From assembly GCA_013388855.1 (NCBI GenBank), contig JACAEM010000039.1:1-55476 (forward strand): a stretch of DNA of 55,476 nt, given 5' to 3'. The notes below the pieces were generated by a model, which saw nothing but the letters and a program-made list of their open reading frames with translations, was not told the DNA's origin and did no database searches. Source of the DNA: Chloroflexota bacterium (GTDB lineage: Bacteria; Chloroflexota; Anaerolineae; Anaerolineales; Villigracilaceae). The position numbers and the translations under genes were made by a program. Shown piece after piece: positions 1 through 8,680 of this stretch; the stretch's first letter is position 1; every line of letters starts with the position of its first letter.

Positions 1-1701
1 CAGCCGCTGTTCGAGAACCTGCTGTACGCCTTCGGTTCACCGAACTACGGCACGCAGCGCTCGCTGTGCTTCAACGCCATGATTGTCTCGAACCTGATGA
101 CCTACGGCATGGAAGAGCCTGAGCGCATCTATGATGACAAACTCAAGTACATCATTTTGACGGGACGCAATCTGCTGGAAGCGATCTCCACTTCGGAGAC
201 GCACGACCTGATTATGGCGATTGACCGCGGCGCGAAGGTGGTCTATCTCGACCCGCGCTACACCAAAACCGCTTCCAAAGCGACCGAATGGCTGCCCATC
301 AAACCAGGCATGGACTTGGCTTTTCACCTTGCCCTGCTCAACGTCGTCATCGGCGAGAGACTTTACAACCGCTGGTTCGTGGAACAGCACACTGTCGGCT
401 TTGACGAGTTGAAAAAGGAAGTCGCGCGCTACACGCCCGAATGGGCGGCGCCGCTGACGGGAATCCCCGCCGAAACCATCACGCGCATCGCGCATGAATT
501 GGCGGACGCCGCGCCGCACGTTCTTGTTCACAACGGCTGGCGCACCTCCAATTTCATCAATTCGTTCCATACCCAACGCGCCATTTCCATTTTGAATGCG
601 CTTATGGGCAACTGGAACGTAACCATGACCGCCGCGGCTGCCGAAGGCGCAGGGTTGGGCGCCCCGCCCCAGCCTCCGTATCCGCGCGTGTCTACCTTGC
701 GCCTCGACGGCGTGCCGTGGAAGTACCCCATCGTGCCGTTCAAGATTGGCGTCTTTCAAGAATTGCGCGACAACATTGTGAAGGGCGACCCGTATCAGGC
801 GCATGGCTGGTTCATCTCACGCCAGAATCCCATCATGTCCCTGCCCGACCGCGCCAAGACTCTCGAAGCCTTCGGCAAAATGGACTTCATTGCGACGGTG
901 GACATCATCATGAACGACACCGCCTGGTTCTCGGACGTGGTCCTGCCCGAAGCCTCGTATCTCGAACGCTACGACCCGCTCCTGCCCGTCGGCGACAAGG
1001 CTTTCATCCGCCAGCCTGTCATCGAGCCGCAGGGAGAGGCGAAGTCTGCGCTGTGGATTTACAAGCAGTTGGGAACCAAACTCGGCTTGGGCGATTTCTT
1101 CCAGTACGAAGATGAAGAAGATTATCTCCGCCAGCAGTTGAAGCCGCTTGGGGCGAGCCTTGAGGAAGTGAAGAAAAAAGGCTACGCCGAAATGCCCGAA
1201 GGCGAACCCGCTGGCTTCACCTGGAGCACGCCCAGCGGAAAGATCGAGTTGTATTCCGACACGCTGGCAAAGGTCGGCTTCTCTGGCGTGCCGACGTGGG
1301 AGGAACCTCCGCAGCCAAAGGAAGATCAGTTCTATTTGCTGACGGGCAAGGTGGCGCAATCCACGCAGTTCGGCACGCAAAACAATCAACTGCTGCACAA
1401 ATATTCAGACGAACCGCGTCTGTGGATGAACGCCAGGACTGCCGCCAACCTCGGGCTTGCCACCGACGATTGGGTCGAAGTGACGAGCGAAGTCGGGCAG
1501 ATTCACATCAAACTGCTGGCGACCGAAGCCATCCGCCCCGATTGCGTCTACATGACTCCGGGCTATGGACATCTCTCTAAAGGACTGACCACCGCCTTCG
1601 GAGTCGGAGCGAGCAGTTCCGTTCTCCACGTCACCTATGCTGACCCCATCAGCGGCGGGCAGGCATTGAGCCAGACCTTTGTCACGGTGAAGAAGGCTTA
1701 G
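1..1701 (+). CDS. Molybdopterin oxidoreductase catalytic subunit (PsrA/PhsA-like), 5' partial
   Basis: Open from the first base of the window to the stop at 1701; 566 residues are visible and the N-terminus with the Fe-S cluster lies outside. The text FGSPNYGTQRSLCFN near the start, the substrate-domain pattern ending in SDVVLPEASYLER, and the C-terminal dinucleotide-binding domain (TGKVAQSTQFGTQNNQLL onward) match the DMSO-reductase superfamily, closest in feel to polysulfide/thiosulfate reductase A subunits. Family knowledge: Mo-bis-PGD enzyme reducing or oxidising sulfur or related oxyanions outside the membrane, passing electrons through a four-cluster ferredoxin to a NrfD quinone subunit. 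Both partners follow immediately. The substrate cannot be told from sequence alone. Any internal methionine start (for example at 79) is only an artefact of the window edge. Confidence 0.88.
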   Translation, partial: QPLFENLLYAFGSPNYGTQRSLCFNAMIVSNLMTYGMEEPERIYDDKLKYIILTGRNLLEAISTSETHDLIMAIDRGAKVVYLDPRYTKTASKATEWLPIKPGMDLAFHLALLNVVIGERLYNRWFVEQHTVGFDELKKEVARYTPEWAAPLTGIPAETITRIAHELADAAPHVLVHNGWRTSNFINSFHTQRAISILNALMGNWNVTMTAAAAEGAGLGAPPQPPYPRVSTLRLDGVPWKYPIVPFKIGVFQELRDNIVKGDPYQAHGWFISRQNPIMSLPDRAKTLEAFGKMDFIATVDIIMNDTAWFSDVVLPEASYLERYDPLLPVGDKAFIRQPVIEPQGEAKSALWIYKQLGTKLGLGDFFQYEDEEDYLRQQLKPLGASLEEVKKKGYAEMPEGEPAGFTWSTPSGKIELYSDTLAKVGFSGVPTWEEPPQPKEDQFYLLTGKVAQSTQFGTQNNQLLHKYSDEPRLWMNARTAANLGLATDDWVEVTSEVGQIHIKLLATEAIRPDCVYMTPGYGHLSKGLTTAFGVGASSSVLHVTYADPISGGQALSQTFVTVKKA

Positions 1702-1767
1702 AGGTACCCTCACCCCCGTCCCCTCTCCCAGCGGGAGAGAGGTGAAGGAGTGAGGGGAGGAAAAACT

Positions 1768-2553
1768 ATGACTGAAATCAAACATCACGCCTATCTCTTT
1801 GACGCCACGCGCTGTATTGACTGCCGCGCCTGCATGGTGGCGTGCAGTGTGGAAAACAATATCGAGATGGACAAGACCCGTATCTGGGTCGCGGGACTCG
1901 GCGTCACAGGCGAGTACCCCAATCTCCAGCGCGGCACGATGGTCTATCACTGTATGCATTGCGAGCATCCCGACTGCATGTCGGCTTGCCCCGTCGGCGC
2001 GTACACCAAAGCGGAAGACGGCCCCGTCTCCTACAATCCCGACGTGTGCATCGGCTGCCGCTATTGCATGAACGCCTGTCCGTTCGGCGTGCCGCACTTC
2101 GACTACGACAAGGGCATCATTGACGGCGCGTTCATTGACAAATGCACCTTCTGCCCCCAGCGCATCTACAACGGACAGGAACCCGCCTGCGTGGCGACCT
2201 GTCCCACCGACGCGCTCGAATACGGCGACCGCGACGAACTCATCCAGCGGGCGCACGAACGCATCGCCGCGCATCCCGACCGTTACATTGACCACGTCTA
2301 CGGCGAGCATGAAAACGGCGGCACGTCCTATCTCATCATTTCGCACGTCCCGTTCAAAGATTTGGGTCTGCCCGAACTGCCCGAAACGCCCATCAACGAA
2401 GTCAGCGAGAAGGTGATGGAAATGACCATCCCGTTTGCGCTCAGTTGGGGCGCGGTGCTCACCGCCGTCAGCGCGGGCGTGGCAATGTATGACAACAATA
2501 AAAAGAAGAATGGCAAATCTGCCGAAGAAAAGAAAGCGGAGGAACCGAAATGA
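1768..2553 (+). CDS. Four-cluster ferredoxin subunit (PsrB/DmsB-like) with C-terminal membrane segment
   Basis: 261 residues. Four cysteine groups are visible in order: CIDCRACMVAC, CMHCEHPDCMSACP, CIGCRYCMNACP and CTFCPQ...CVATCP, the usual four [4Fe-4S] clusters of the electron-transfer subunit in complex iron-sulfur molybdoenzymes. The start at 1768 is preferred over an in-frame GTG at 1750 because a strong Shine-Dalgarno (GAGGGGAGG) lies just upstream of the ATG. The last 50 residues contain a hydrophobic stretch (PFALSWGAVLTAVSAGVAMY) followed by a lysine-rich tail, so this subunit may be tethered to the membrane, as in HybA-type proteins. The stop overlaps the next start (ATGA), indicating coupled translation with the NrfD subunit. 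Confidence 0.9.
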   Translation: MTEIKHHAYLFDATRCIDCRACMVACSVENNIEMDKTRIWVAGLGVTGEYPNLQRGTMVYHCMHCEHPDCMSACPVGAYTKAEDGPVSYNPDVCIGCRYCMNACPFGVPHFDYDKGIIDGAFIDKCTFCPQRIYNGQEPACVATCPTDALEYGDRDELIQRAHERIAAHPDRYIDHVYGEHENGGTSYLIISHVPFKDLGLPELPETPINEVSEKVMEMTIPFALSWGAVLTAVSAGVAMYDNNKKKNGKSAEEKKAEEPK

Positions 2554-3776
2554 AACTCAGCATCACCCTTTCCAAGTTCCTCCGCATCGGGACTCTGCCC
2601 CTCGTGCTGATTCTGCTCATGGCGATTGCCGCCGTTGTGGCATTCACGCGCTACGCCTTCGGGATCGGCGCCATCAGCGACCTGAGTTATTCCTATCCCT
2701 GGGGCTTCTGGATCAGTTTCGACCTGTTCACGGGCGTCGTCATCTCCAGCGGCGGTTTCCTCATGGCAGGCACAGTCTACATCCTGCGCATCAAAGAGTT
2801 CGAGCCGCTTCTGCGTCCCTCCGTACTCACTGCCTTCCTCGGCTACATCATGGTTGCCGTCGCTCTGCTGGTTGACCTCGGTCAGCCTCTCCGCATCTGG
2901 TACATGATGATCCACTGGAACCACACCAGCGTCCTGCTTGAAATCGGCATCTGCGTGATGAGTTACCTGACCGTTCTTGCCATCGAGTTCGCGCCTGTGG
3001 TGTTGGAGCGCTTCCCCACATTGCACGAGATCGCGCATCTCATCCACAAATTCATCATGCCGTTCGTCATCCTCGGCGTGGTGCTTTCCACTCTGCACCA
3101 GTCCTCTCTCGGCTCCCTGCTCCTCATCCAGCCGCAGAAACTGCATCCGCTGTGGTGGACGCCCATCCTGCCGATCCTGTTCTTCACCTCCGCCATCTCG
3201 GTCGGCCTCTCGATGATCATCCTCGAGTCGTCGCTCAGTTCGCGTTACTTCCAACGCGGACTTGAAACACATCTACTGACGAAACTCGCCAAAGCCCTGC
3301 CGATCACCCTCGGCGTCTACCTCGTGCTCAAATTCGGCGAACTCGCAGTGGCGGGCGATCTCGGCTACCTCTTCACCAGCAGCGTGATGAGCGCCCTCTT
3401 CTGGGCGGAGATTCTCATCGGCGTGGTCATTCCCATCGTCTGGTTCTCCATCAAAAAGAATCAGACCAGCCCGCGTGGACTCCTCACAGGCGCGGTCATC
3501 ACCCTGCTCGGTCTGATCCTCAACCGCTTCAACGTTAGTTGGTTCGCGGTCAAGCATCCCGACCCGCTGTTCTACGTCCCGACCTTCATGGGCAACGTCC
3601 GCTACTTCCCGACCCTGCCCGAAGTTGCTGTCTCGATCGGCATCTTCTCCGCGGGCATCATGGCGTTTGGACTGCTTGCCAAATATTTCCCTGTCTTTGA
3701 AACGGAACATGAAGCCGAAACGACTCCCGTTCCCATACGCAGACTTCATCCCGCGCCGACTGTCGCTGATGACTGA
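2550..3776 (+). CDS. NrfD/PsrC-type quinone-interacting membrane subunit
   Basis: 408 residues with about nine to ten hydrophobic helices, including IGTLPLVLILLMAIAAVVAF, the YPWGFWISFDLFTGVVISSGGF segment and later helices around LYHP-like positions. This is the layout of NrfD/PsrC membrane proteins, which bind menaquinone and exchange electrons with the ferredoxin subunit. It overlaps the ferredoxin gene by four bases. It has no haem ligands of its own in the family. A hairpin with a T-run follows at 3836, separating the first three genes (a classical CISM) from the cytochrome b/Rieske half of the cluster. Confidence 0.9.
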   Translation: MKLSITLSKFLRIGTLPLVLILLMAIAAVVAFTRYAFGIGAISDLSYSYPWGFWISFDLFTGVVISSGGFLMAGTVYILRIKEFEPLLRPSVLTAFLGYIMVAVALLVDLGQPLRIWYMMIHWNHTSVLLEIGICVMSYLTVLAIEFAPVVLERFPTLHEIAHLIHKFIMPFVILGVVLSTLHQSSLGSLLLIQPQKLHPLWWTPILPILFFTSAISVGLSMIILESSLSSRYFQRGLETHLLTKLAKALPITLGVYLVLKFGELAVAGDLGYLFTSSVMSALFWAEILIGVVIPIVWFSIKKNQTSPRGLLTGAVITLLGLILNRFNVSWFAVKHPDPLFYVPTFMGNVRYFPTLPEVAVSIGIFSAGIMAFGLLAKYFPVFETEHEAETTPVPIRRLHPAPTVADD

Positions 3777-3835
3777 ATCGCTTCCTTCCTGACCTCCAAC
3801 CTGCCTCCGCTTCGACGGGCATTTGCCCACCCGAC

Positions 3836-3867
3836 AACCCTCCCGCCGATTGAGCAGGAGGGTTTTT
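3836..3867 (+). terminator. Intra-operon stem-loop whose 3' arm carries the next gene's Shine-Dalgarno
   Basis: Arms AACCCTCC (3836-3843) and GGAGGGTT (3857-3864) pair over a 13-base loop and run into TTTTT. The same GGAGGG is the only good ribosome-binding site for the cytochrome b start at 3873. The structure could therefore terminate transcription and also mask translation of the downstream gene. Confidence 0.6.
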
Positions 3868-3872
3868 CCCCC

Positions 3873-4895
3873 ATGCGCCCCTCCTTCTTCCATCACCTCC
3901 ACCCTCCAACCATCCCCGCCGCGCAAGCGCGCTGGCGTCACACGTTGGGTGCGGGCGGGACTACCGTCTTCCTCATGCTCGTCCTCGGCGTGACGGGCAT
4001 CCTGGAAATGTTCTACTACGTTCCAAATCCAGAAGAAGCCGCGCTCTCGGTTCAGGTCATCACGTATCACGTCCCCTACGGCGGATTCATCCGCAACCTG
4101 CACTATTGGTCGGCGCAACTGTTGCTCATCGTTTCGGCAGTTCATCTTCTGCGCGTCATTTTCACCGCCGCCTACGGTCATCCGCGCCGCTTCAACTACC
4201 TGCTTGGGCTGGGACTCTTCGTCCTCGCCATCATGCTCGACTTCACGGGCTACATCCTGCGCTGGGATCAGGGCATTTGCTGGCCGCTCACCACTGGCAC
4301 AAATCTCATCAAGACGATTCCGTTCATCGGCGATTTCCTCTTCCGTCTCGCTGTCGGCGGCGGAGACGCCTGCAAGACCGCCCTGACGCGTTTCTACACC
4401 TGGCATCTCTTCGGCTTGACGATTCCCGTCGTCGTCCTCGGCATCTGGCACGCCTTCCGCGTCCGCAGAGATGGCGGAATCGCCGTCCCGCCGCCGCATG
4501 CCCGCACTGATAACGTCCGCATCTCCCGCAATGAACTCGTCCGCCGTGAAGTGTTGACAATGTTCATCGCTAGCATCCTGCTCGTTCTGCTCTCCAGCTT
4601 CTTTCCCGCGCCTATCGCCCCCGCTATGATCGGCAAACCGAGCCCCGACGCAGAGACGCGCGCGCCCTGGTTCTTCCTCTGGGTTCAGCAAATGCTCAAA
4701 TGGGGCGACCCTTTCATCTTCGGCGTCTTGATTCCGTTTGGTATTCTTGTCATTCTTGCTTTCATCCCTTACATTTTCCCCAAACCCGCGGACAGCGACA
4801 TCGGGACATGGTTCCCCAAATCCAACCGCCTCGCGCAGGTCGCGGCAACAGTGATTGCAGTCTTCATCATCATTCTCACTCTCCTAAACAGATAG
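3873..4895 (+). CDS. Cytochrome b6/b-type quinol oxidoreductase subunit
   Basis: 340 residues. Two bis-histidine haem pairs are visible: H in FIRNLHYW and H in SAVHLLRV, 14 apart, and H in FYTWHLFG and GIWHAFRV, 15 apart. The longer second spacing is the b6-type arrangement rather than the mitochondrial one. Eight or so membrane helices make it a full cytochrome b (b6 plus subunit IV). The Qo-site PEWY motif reads APWFF here, lacking the glutamate; APWY-like variants are known in menaquinol-using bacterial bc complexes. Its partners are the Rieske protein at 6158 and the multihaem cytochrome at 4947, so this is probably a menaquinol:cytochrome c branch encoded together with a molybdoenzyme. 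Confidence 0.88.
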   Translation: MRPSFFHHLHPPTIPAAQARWRHTLGAGGTTVFLMLVLGVTGILEMFYYVPNPEEAALSVQVITYHVPYGGFIRNLHYWSAQLLLIVSAVHLLRVIFTAAYGHPRRFNYLLGLGLFVLAIMLDFTGYILRWDQGICWPLTTGTNLIKTIPFIGDFLFRLAVGGGDACKTALTRFYTWHLFGLTIPVVVLGIWHAFRVRRDGGIAVPPPHARTDNVRISRNELVRREVLTMFIASILLVLLSSFFPAPIAPAMIGKPSPDAETRAPWFFLWVQQMLKWGDPFIFGVLIPFGILVILAFIPYIFPKPADSDIGTWFPKSNRLAQVAATVIAVFIIILTLLNR

Positions 4896-4946
4896 ACAGG
4901 TACACACGACTCCCCAATTACCATTTACCAATTACCAATCACCCCC

Positions 4947-6155
4947 ATGCGCCGCCTCCTCACTCTTTCCTCTTTCCTCCTTCTCCTCTCCATCATTTTG
5001 GTCTGGTGGAATAACTCACGCCAACCCAAGCCCATCGAATTAATCCCCACACTGACAGGCCAGCCCGAATACTGCCTCACCTGCCACGCGGACCTGCCTA
5101 AAATCAGCGCCTCGCACCCTGTCGAGACCTTCGGCTGCGTCACCTGTCACGGTGGGGAGCGCCTTGCCCTGAACGCGGATTTGGCGCACAGTTCCATGCG
5201 CGGGGGCGCGAACCCATCCGACCTGAGCGTAGTCGAAGCCTCGTGCGGCGGAACCAACTGTCACAGCGGCAGTGAAGCGGACGACCGCCACCACATCCAG
5301 CGCGTGACCACCAGCATCCAATCCACGTACGCGGGCGCGATCGCCAGCATCCGCTTTACGTTTGGCGCGCAGGTGGACTTGACGCCGCGCTACGGAATCA
5401 ATGCCGTGACCGATGACGAAACGCAGACGGGCATTACTTCACTACTTGCATTCGACCCATTGAGCGAAGCCAATCCCTCCATTCAAAAATTTGGCGAAGA
5501 ATGCCTCACCTGCCACATCAACGCGATGCCACGTGAAGGCGAAGACTATTCGAGGCAAACGGGATGTTCTGCCTGTCACTCCGTTGGCGAACACACTTTA
5601 ACAACAGCCATCCCGTACACCCAATGCAACACCTGCCACAACCGCGGCAACTACGACCTGCGCACGATGACCTTCACCAAGCGCGACGATCATCCCATCT
5701 TACGCATTGACGACTACTACCAACCCATCGGCGTGTTCACCAAATGCGAATACACCCTCGACTGCATTGACTGTCACACCCGCTCTGAATCAATGGGCGA
5801 CGGCGACATCCACAAAGACCAGGCGTCCATCGAATACGTTCAATGTAAAACCTGTCACGGCACGCTGGACGAACTGCCGCTGACCAAAACATTGACCGAC
5901 CCGAATGACATCGCCTTCACGCTCGCCTTCCTCAACCCCGTCATTGACTTGAAACTCGGCGACACCATCCTCGTCACCGAAAAGGGCGAGCCGCTCTGGA
6001 ACATCCGCATTCTCCCCAATGGCACATACGAGATGTACGGCAAAGCCACCCGCCAATACTTCACCTTCCGCCCCGTGATGGGAACCGCCTGCGAGCAAAA
6101 CCCTGACGAGCAGGAATCCCATTACTGTCACGAATGCCACGCCGTGGAGCATTAA
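4947..6155 (+). CDS. Membrane-anchored multihaem cytochrome c (about nine haem sites)
   Basis: 402 residues. An N-terminal hydrophobic segment (LLTLSSFLLLLSIILVWW) serves as uncleaved anchor or signal. Eight canonical CXXCH sites are visible: CLTCH, CVTCH, CLTCH, CSACH, CNTCH, CIDCH, CKTCH and, at the C-terminus, CHECH. A ninth site, CGGTNCH, has four residues between the cysteines. Role: electron carrier outside the membrane, presumably accepting from the Rieske/cytochrome b pair. No family name can be assigned from sequence. There is no clear Shine-Dalgarno before the ATG; the leader consists of short ATTACCA repeats. The stop is two bases from the Rieske start. Confidence 0.85.
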   Translation: MRRLLTLSSFLLLLSIILVWWNNSRQPKPIELIPTLTGQPEYCLTCHADLPKISASHPVETFGCVTCHGGERLALNADLAHSSMRGGANPSDLSVVEASCGGTNCHSGSEADDRHHIQRVTTSIQSTYAGAIASIRFTFGAQVDLTPRYGINAVTDDETQTGITSLLAFDPLSEANPSIQKFGEECLTCHINAMPREGEDYSRQTGCSACHSVGEHTLTTAIPYTQCNTCHNRGNYDLRTMTFTKRDDHPILRIDDYYQPIGVFTKCEYTLDCIDCHTRSESMGDGDIHKDQASIEYVQCKTCHGTLDELPLTKTLTDPNDIAFTLAFLNPVIDLKLGDTILVTEKGEPLWNIRILPNGTYEMYGKATRQYFTFRPVMGTACEQNPDEQESHYCHECHAVEH

Positions 6156-6157
6156 CC

Positions 6158-6574
6158 ATGACCGACCTCTCCCGCCGCGATTTTCTCAAACTCCTCCGCT
6201 CTGGATTTCTCTACATTAGCGGAGCTCTCGCCTTGGGTGGCTTGCTCCGCTTTCTGGATTATGAACCCAACCCCGCGCCTCAAACGGAATTTGACCTGGG
6301 TCCCGCTTCGAACTTTCCCCTCGGCTCGCGCACGCTTCTCTCCGATCCTCCTGCCGTGTTGCTCCACACCCAAAGCGGATTCTCCGCCCTGAGCCTGGTC
6401 TGCACGCACCTCGGCTGCACACTGGAAGACCAGGAAAACGGCTTCACCTGTCCCTGCCACGGCTCGCGCTTCGACGCGAAAGGAAACGTGACCCATCGTC
6501 CCGCGGAAAAACCCCTCCAATCCCTGCGTGTGGAAGTGACGGATGAAGGCAACTTGAGATTATTTACCGCTTGA
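6158..6574 (+). CDS. Rieske [2Fe-2S] protein with Tat signal
   Basis: 138 residues. Begins MTDLSRRDFLKLL, a twin-arginine motif followed by a hydrophobic helix, so it is exported folded and anchored. The cluster-binding boxes are CTHLGC and CPCHGS, each with the Cys and His ligands plus the disulfide cysteines. The start at 6158 is chosen over an upstream in-frame ATG at 6134 because it places the Tat motif correctly and follows the cytochrome c stop directly. Known role: takes an electron from quinol at the Qo site of cytochrome b and passes it to a cytochrome, here presumably the multihaem protein upstream. Confidence 0.92.
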   Translation: MTDLSRRDFLKLLRSGFLYISGALALGGLLRFLDYEPNPAPQTEFDLGPASNFPLGSRTLLSDPPAVLLHTQSGFSALSLVCTHLGCTLEDQENGFTCPCHGSRFDAKGNVTHRPAEKPLQSLRVEVTDEGNLRLFTA

Positions 6575-6585
6575 AAGGTATAACC

Positions 6586-7192
6586 ATGAATATCCAACTT
6601 CTCCTCGATAAATCCATGCAAGACCACGACCATATCTCTGCCCGCGCCAGATCCTTGGTGTGCGGATTGGCTTGGCTGGCATGAAAGCGCTTGGTTTCGA
6701 TGAGCCTCCAACGAAAAAGCGACCACTCATCATCTCCGAAACAGCCGTCTGTTTCGTGGGCGGCGTCATCGCTGCGACAGGTTGTACTGTTGGTCACCGC
6801 ACCTTGCACGTGGAAGATTATGGTAAGGTCGCTGTGACATTTGTGGATACGAAAACGGGTTGCGCTATCCGCATTGCGCCTGCATTGGATGTCCGCGAGA
6901 AAGCGTATGCCTATGCCCCCAATGAGCCACGCTACTATTTCGCGCAGATGCAGACTTACAGATCATGCCTGATGAAGAGATGTTGACGATTCAAGAAGTG
7001 GTTTTGAATACCTCAGTGGGGGAGATCATTTCGAGGGCGGGTGTCCGCGTCAATTGCGATGTGTGCGGCGAAGAGATCATGAACGAACGGGAAGTGAAAC
7101 ATGAGGAATTTACCCTTTGCCGCGCCTGCGCGTCATCAGCGTATTACCAAGTTCCTATTTTGCTGGTTGCCTTTTCAGAAGGTAACGCGTAA
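6586..7192 (+). pseudogene. FmdE-like protein with two frameshifts
   Basis: Read across three frames the product resembles FmdE-family proteins: MNIQLLLDKSMQDHDHI, then an ILGVRIGLAGMKALG segment, a middle part ending YYFAQMQTY, and a C-terminal zinc-ribbon (CDVCGEEI ... CRAC). A doubled TC near 6637 shifts the frame, and a C appears to be missing near 6960. FmdE proteins are named for a formylmethanofuran dehydrogenase subunit but are widespread near molybdo/tungsto-enzymes, in keeping with this location 12 bp after the Rieske gene. Two independent small indels fit either a recently inactivated gene or sequencing/assembly error. The start has a plausible GAAAGG upstream. Confidence 0.7.
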
Positions 7193-7238
7193 GATTGTCA
7201 ATACCCGTCTTATAACCGCAATCGGATCTGTCCGGCGG

Positions 7239-7270
7239 GGTACATATCTGGTATATGGGTATAAGTTTCG
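7239..7270 (+). repeat. Recurrent intergenic element, copy 1
   Basis: One of four 32-nt copies in this window (others at 8681, 23416 and 29514), all on the plus strand. The 3' half, GGGTATAAGTTTCG, is identical in all four; the 5' half follows GGYAYATATC then WKGNATAY. A further 12 nt upstream (TCWRYCCRGCRG) are also similar. Copy 1 lies 46 bp after the FmdE-like stop and 11 bp before a strong terminator hairpin. Function unknown. Confidence 0.85.
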
Positions 7271-7281
7271 TTTACGAACGG

Positions 7282-7308
7282 GCGGCGGAGAAAATCTCCG
7301 CCGCTTTT
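7282..7308 (+). terminator. Intrinsic terminator after element copy 1
   Basis: Perfect 10-bp stem (GCGGCGGAGA with TCTCCGCCGC), three-base loop, then TTTT. Confidence 0.8.
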
Positions 7309-7370
7309 GATTCTATGCCCCAGCACTTACCATTCTTTATGCTCAAATTCATTGTCCAAGAGCCGAGCCT

Positions 7371-7403
7371 GTACAAATGTGCAATTGTATTACATATTTG
7401 TAC
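7371..7403. promoter_or_regulatory. AT-rich dyad upstream of the DUF4143 ATPase
   Basis: GTACAAAT at 7371-7378 mirrors ATTTGTAC at 7396-7403, in an AT-rich stretch 57 bp before the ATPase start. A weak TTGTAT/TAATGT promoter could be drawn through it (7385 and 7407). Could be an autoregulatory operator; no regulator is known. Confidence 0.4.
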
Positions 7404-7459
7404 AATTAATGTTATCATAGAAACATCAATAAGCATTATCCGCTTAGTGGAGTGTTCCT

Positions 7460-8611
7460 ATGATCGAAAGAACTTTGGCAACCAAGCTAATTACTCTTGC
7501 GAAAAAATTCCAAGTCATTACCCTCACTGGTCCTCGCCAATCAGGTAAGACCACCCTCGTGCGAGCTACCTTTCCCAACTTGCCTTATGTTTCTTTGGAA
7601 GAGCCTGATATCCGCCAAATTGCGCTGACTGATGCGCGTGGCTTCCTCGCCAATTATCCGAACGGTGCAATTTTGGATGAAATCCAAAATTCTCCTGATT
7701 TGTTTTCCTACATTCAAAAGCTGGTGGACGAGAATCGGAAAGTTCAATTCATCTTGACCGGTTCATCAAACTTCTTGTTGATGGAGAAAATCAGTCAAAT
7801 GCTGGCAGGGCGCACAGCAGTATTACATCTACTCCCGTTTTCCTTTGCAGAACTGAATCCAGATGTAGATCAATACGAAAGTCTGATTTTCAAAGGTCAA
7901 TATCCGCGCATTTATGATCGCGACATCAATCCCACCGATTTTTATCCGGCTTACATCCAAACCTATGTCGAGAAAGATGTGCGCCTGATGAAAAACATCG
8001 GGGATATCAATGCTTTTATTCAATTCACACAGTTATGCGCCGGGCGCATCGGGCAACTGCTCAACTATGCCAGTCTGGCAAGCGATGCTGGGATCAGCCC
8101 AAATACTGCCAAAGCCTGGCTCTCCATTTTGGAAAGTTCCTATATTTTATATAGATTGCGGCCCTACCATCGCAACTTTAACAAGCGGCTGGTCAAATCG
8201 CCCAAGTTGTATTTTTACGACACGGGTATTGCTTGTTCCTTGCTTGGTATCCGCGAAGAAAATCAGGTTAACCTACACTATCTAAAGGGTGGGCTTTTTG
8301 AGAATCTGGTCATTAATGAGTTTATTAAGCGCAACTTCCATCGTGGCGAGAATCGCCTCCCGTATTTTTGGCAGGATAATCATGGTAAAGAGATTGATTG
8401 TTTGCTAGTGAATGGCGATAAAACCACACCGGTTGAGATCAAATCTGGTAAAACGCTGTCTACCAGTTACTTTGACAACCTCCAATACTGGCGACAGTTG
8501 ACGGCGGTTCCTGAAAATCAAGGCTATGTGGTTTATGGAGGAGTGCAATCCATGCAGACTAGCGTCGGATCATTGATCAGTTGGCGAGAGTTGGAGCGTA
8601 TTCCAGATTAG
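7460..8611 (+). CDS. AAA-family ATPase with DUF4143 C-terminal domain
   Basis: 383 residues. Walker A GPRQSGKTT near residues 24-32, Walker B GAILDEIQ near residues 73-80, and the sensor-like TGSSNFLL motif are followed by the DUF4143 region. The C-terminus has a PD-(D/E)XK-nuclease-like pattern (EIDCLLVNG ... VEIKSGKT). This family is very common, patchily distributed and of unclear function; roles with toxin-antitoxin or mobile loci have been suggested. The gene is visibly more AT-rich than its neighbours and sits between two near-identical direct copies of the 32-nt element, which suggests acquisition as a cassette. GGAG lies at a suitable distance before the ATG. Confidence 0.9.
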   Translation: MIERTLATKLITLAKKFQVITLTGPRQSGKTTLVRATFPNLPYVSLEEPDIRQIALTDARGFLANYPNGAILDEIQNSPDLFSYIQKLVDENRKVQFILTGSSNFLLMEKISQMLAGRTAVLHLLPFSFAELNPDVDQYESLIFKGQYPRIYDRDINPTDFYPAYIQTYVEKDVRLMKNIGDINAFIQFTQLCAGRIGQLLNYASLASDAGISPNTAKAWLSILESSYILYRLRPYHRNFNKRLVKSPKLYFYDTGIACSLLGIREENQVNLHYLKGGLFENLVINEFIKRNFHRGENRLPYFWQDNHGKEIDCLLVNGDKTTPVEIKSGKTLSTSYFDNLQYWRQLTAVPENQGYVVYGGVQSMQTSVGSLISWRELERIPD

Positions 8612-8680
8612 TAAGTTAAGAGTGGTATCTAAAGGTTCATCTCCATATTGGTTAAAGCCTAAACACAATCAACCCAGCAG

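Noticed and set aside
3273-4691. Long minus-strand ORFs opposite the redox operon (472 codons here, also 1405-2346 and 2328-3272)
   Set aside because: They mirror GC-rich plus-strand genes with clear family motifs; their own translations are low-complexity Arg/Glu/Asp-rich text without domains.
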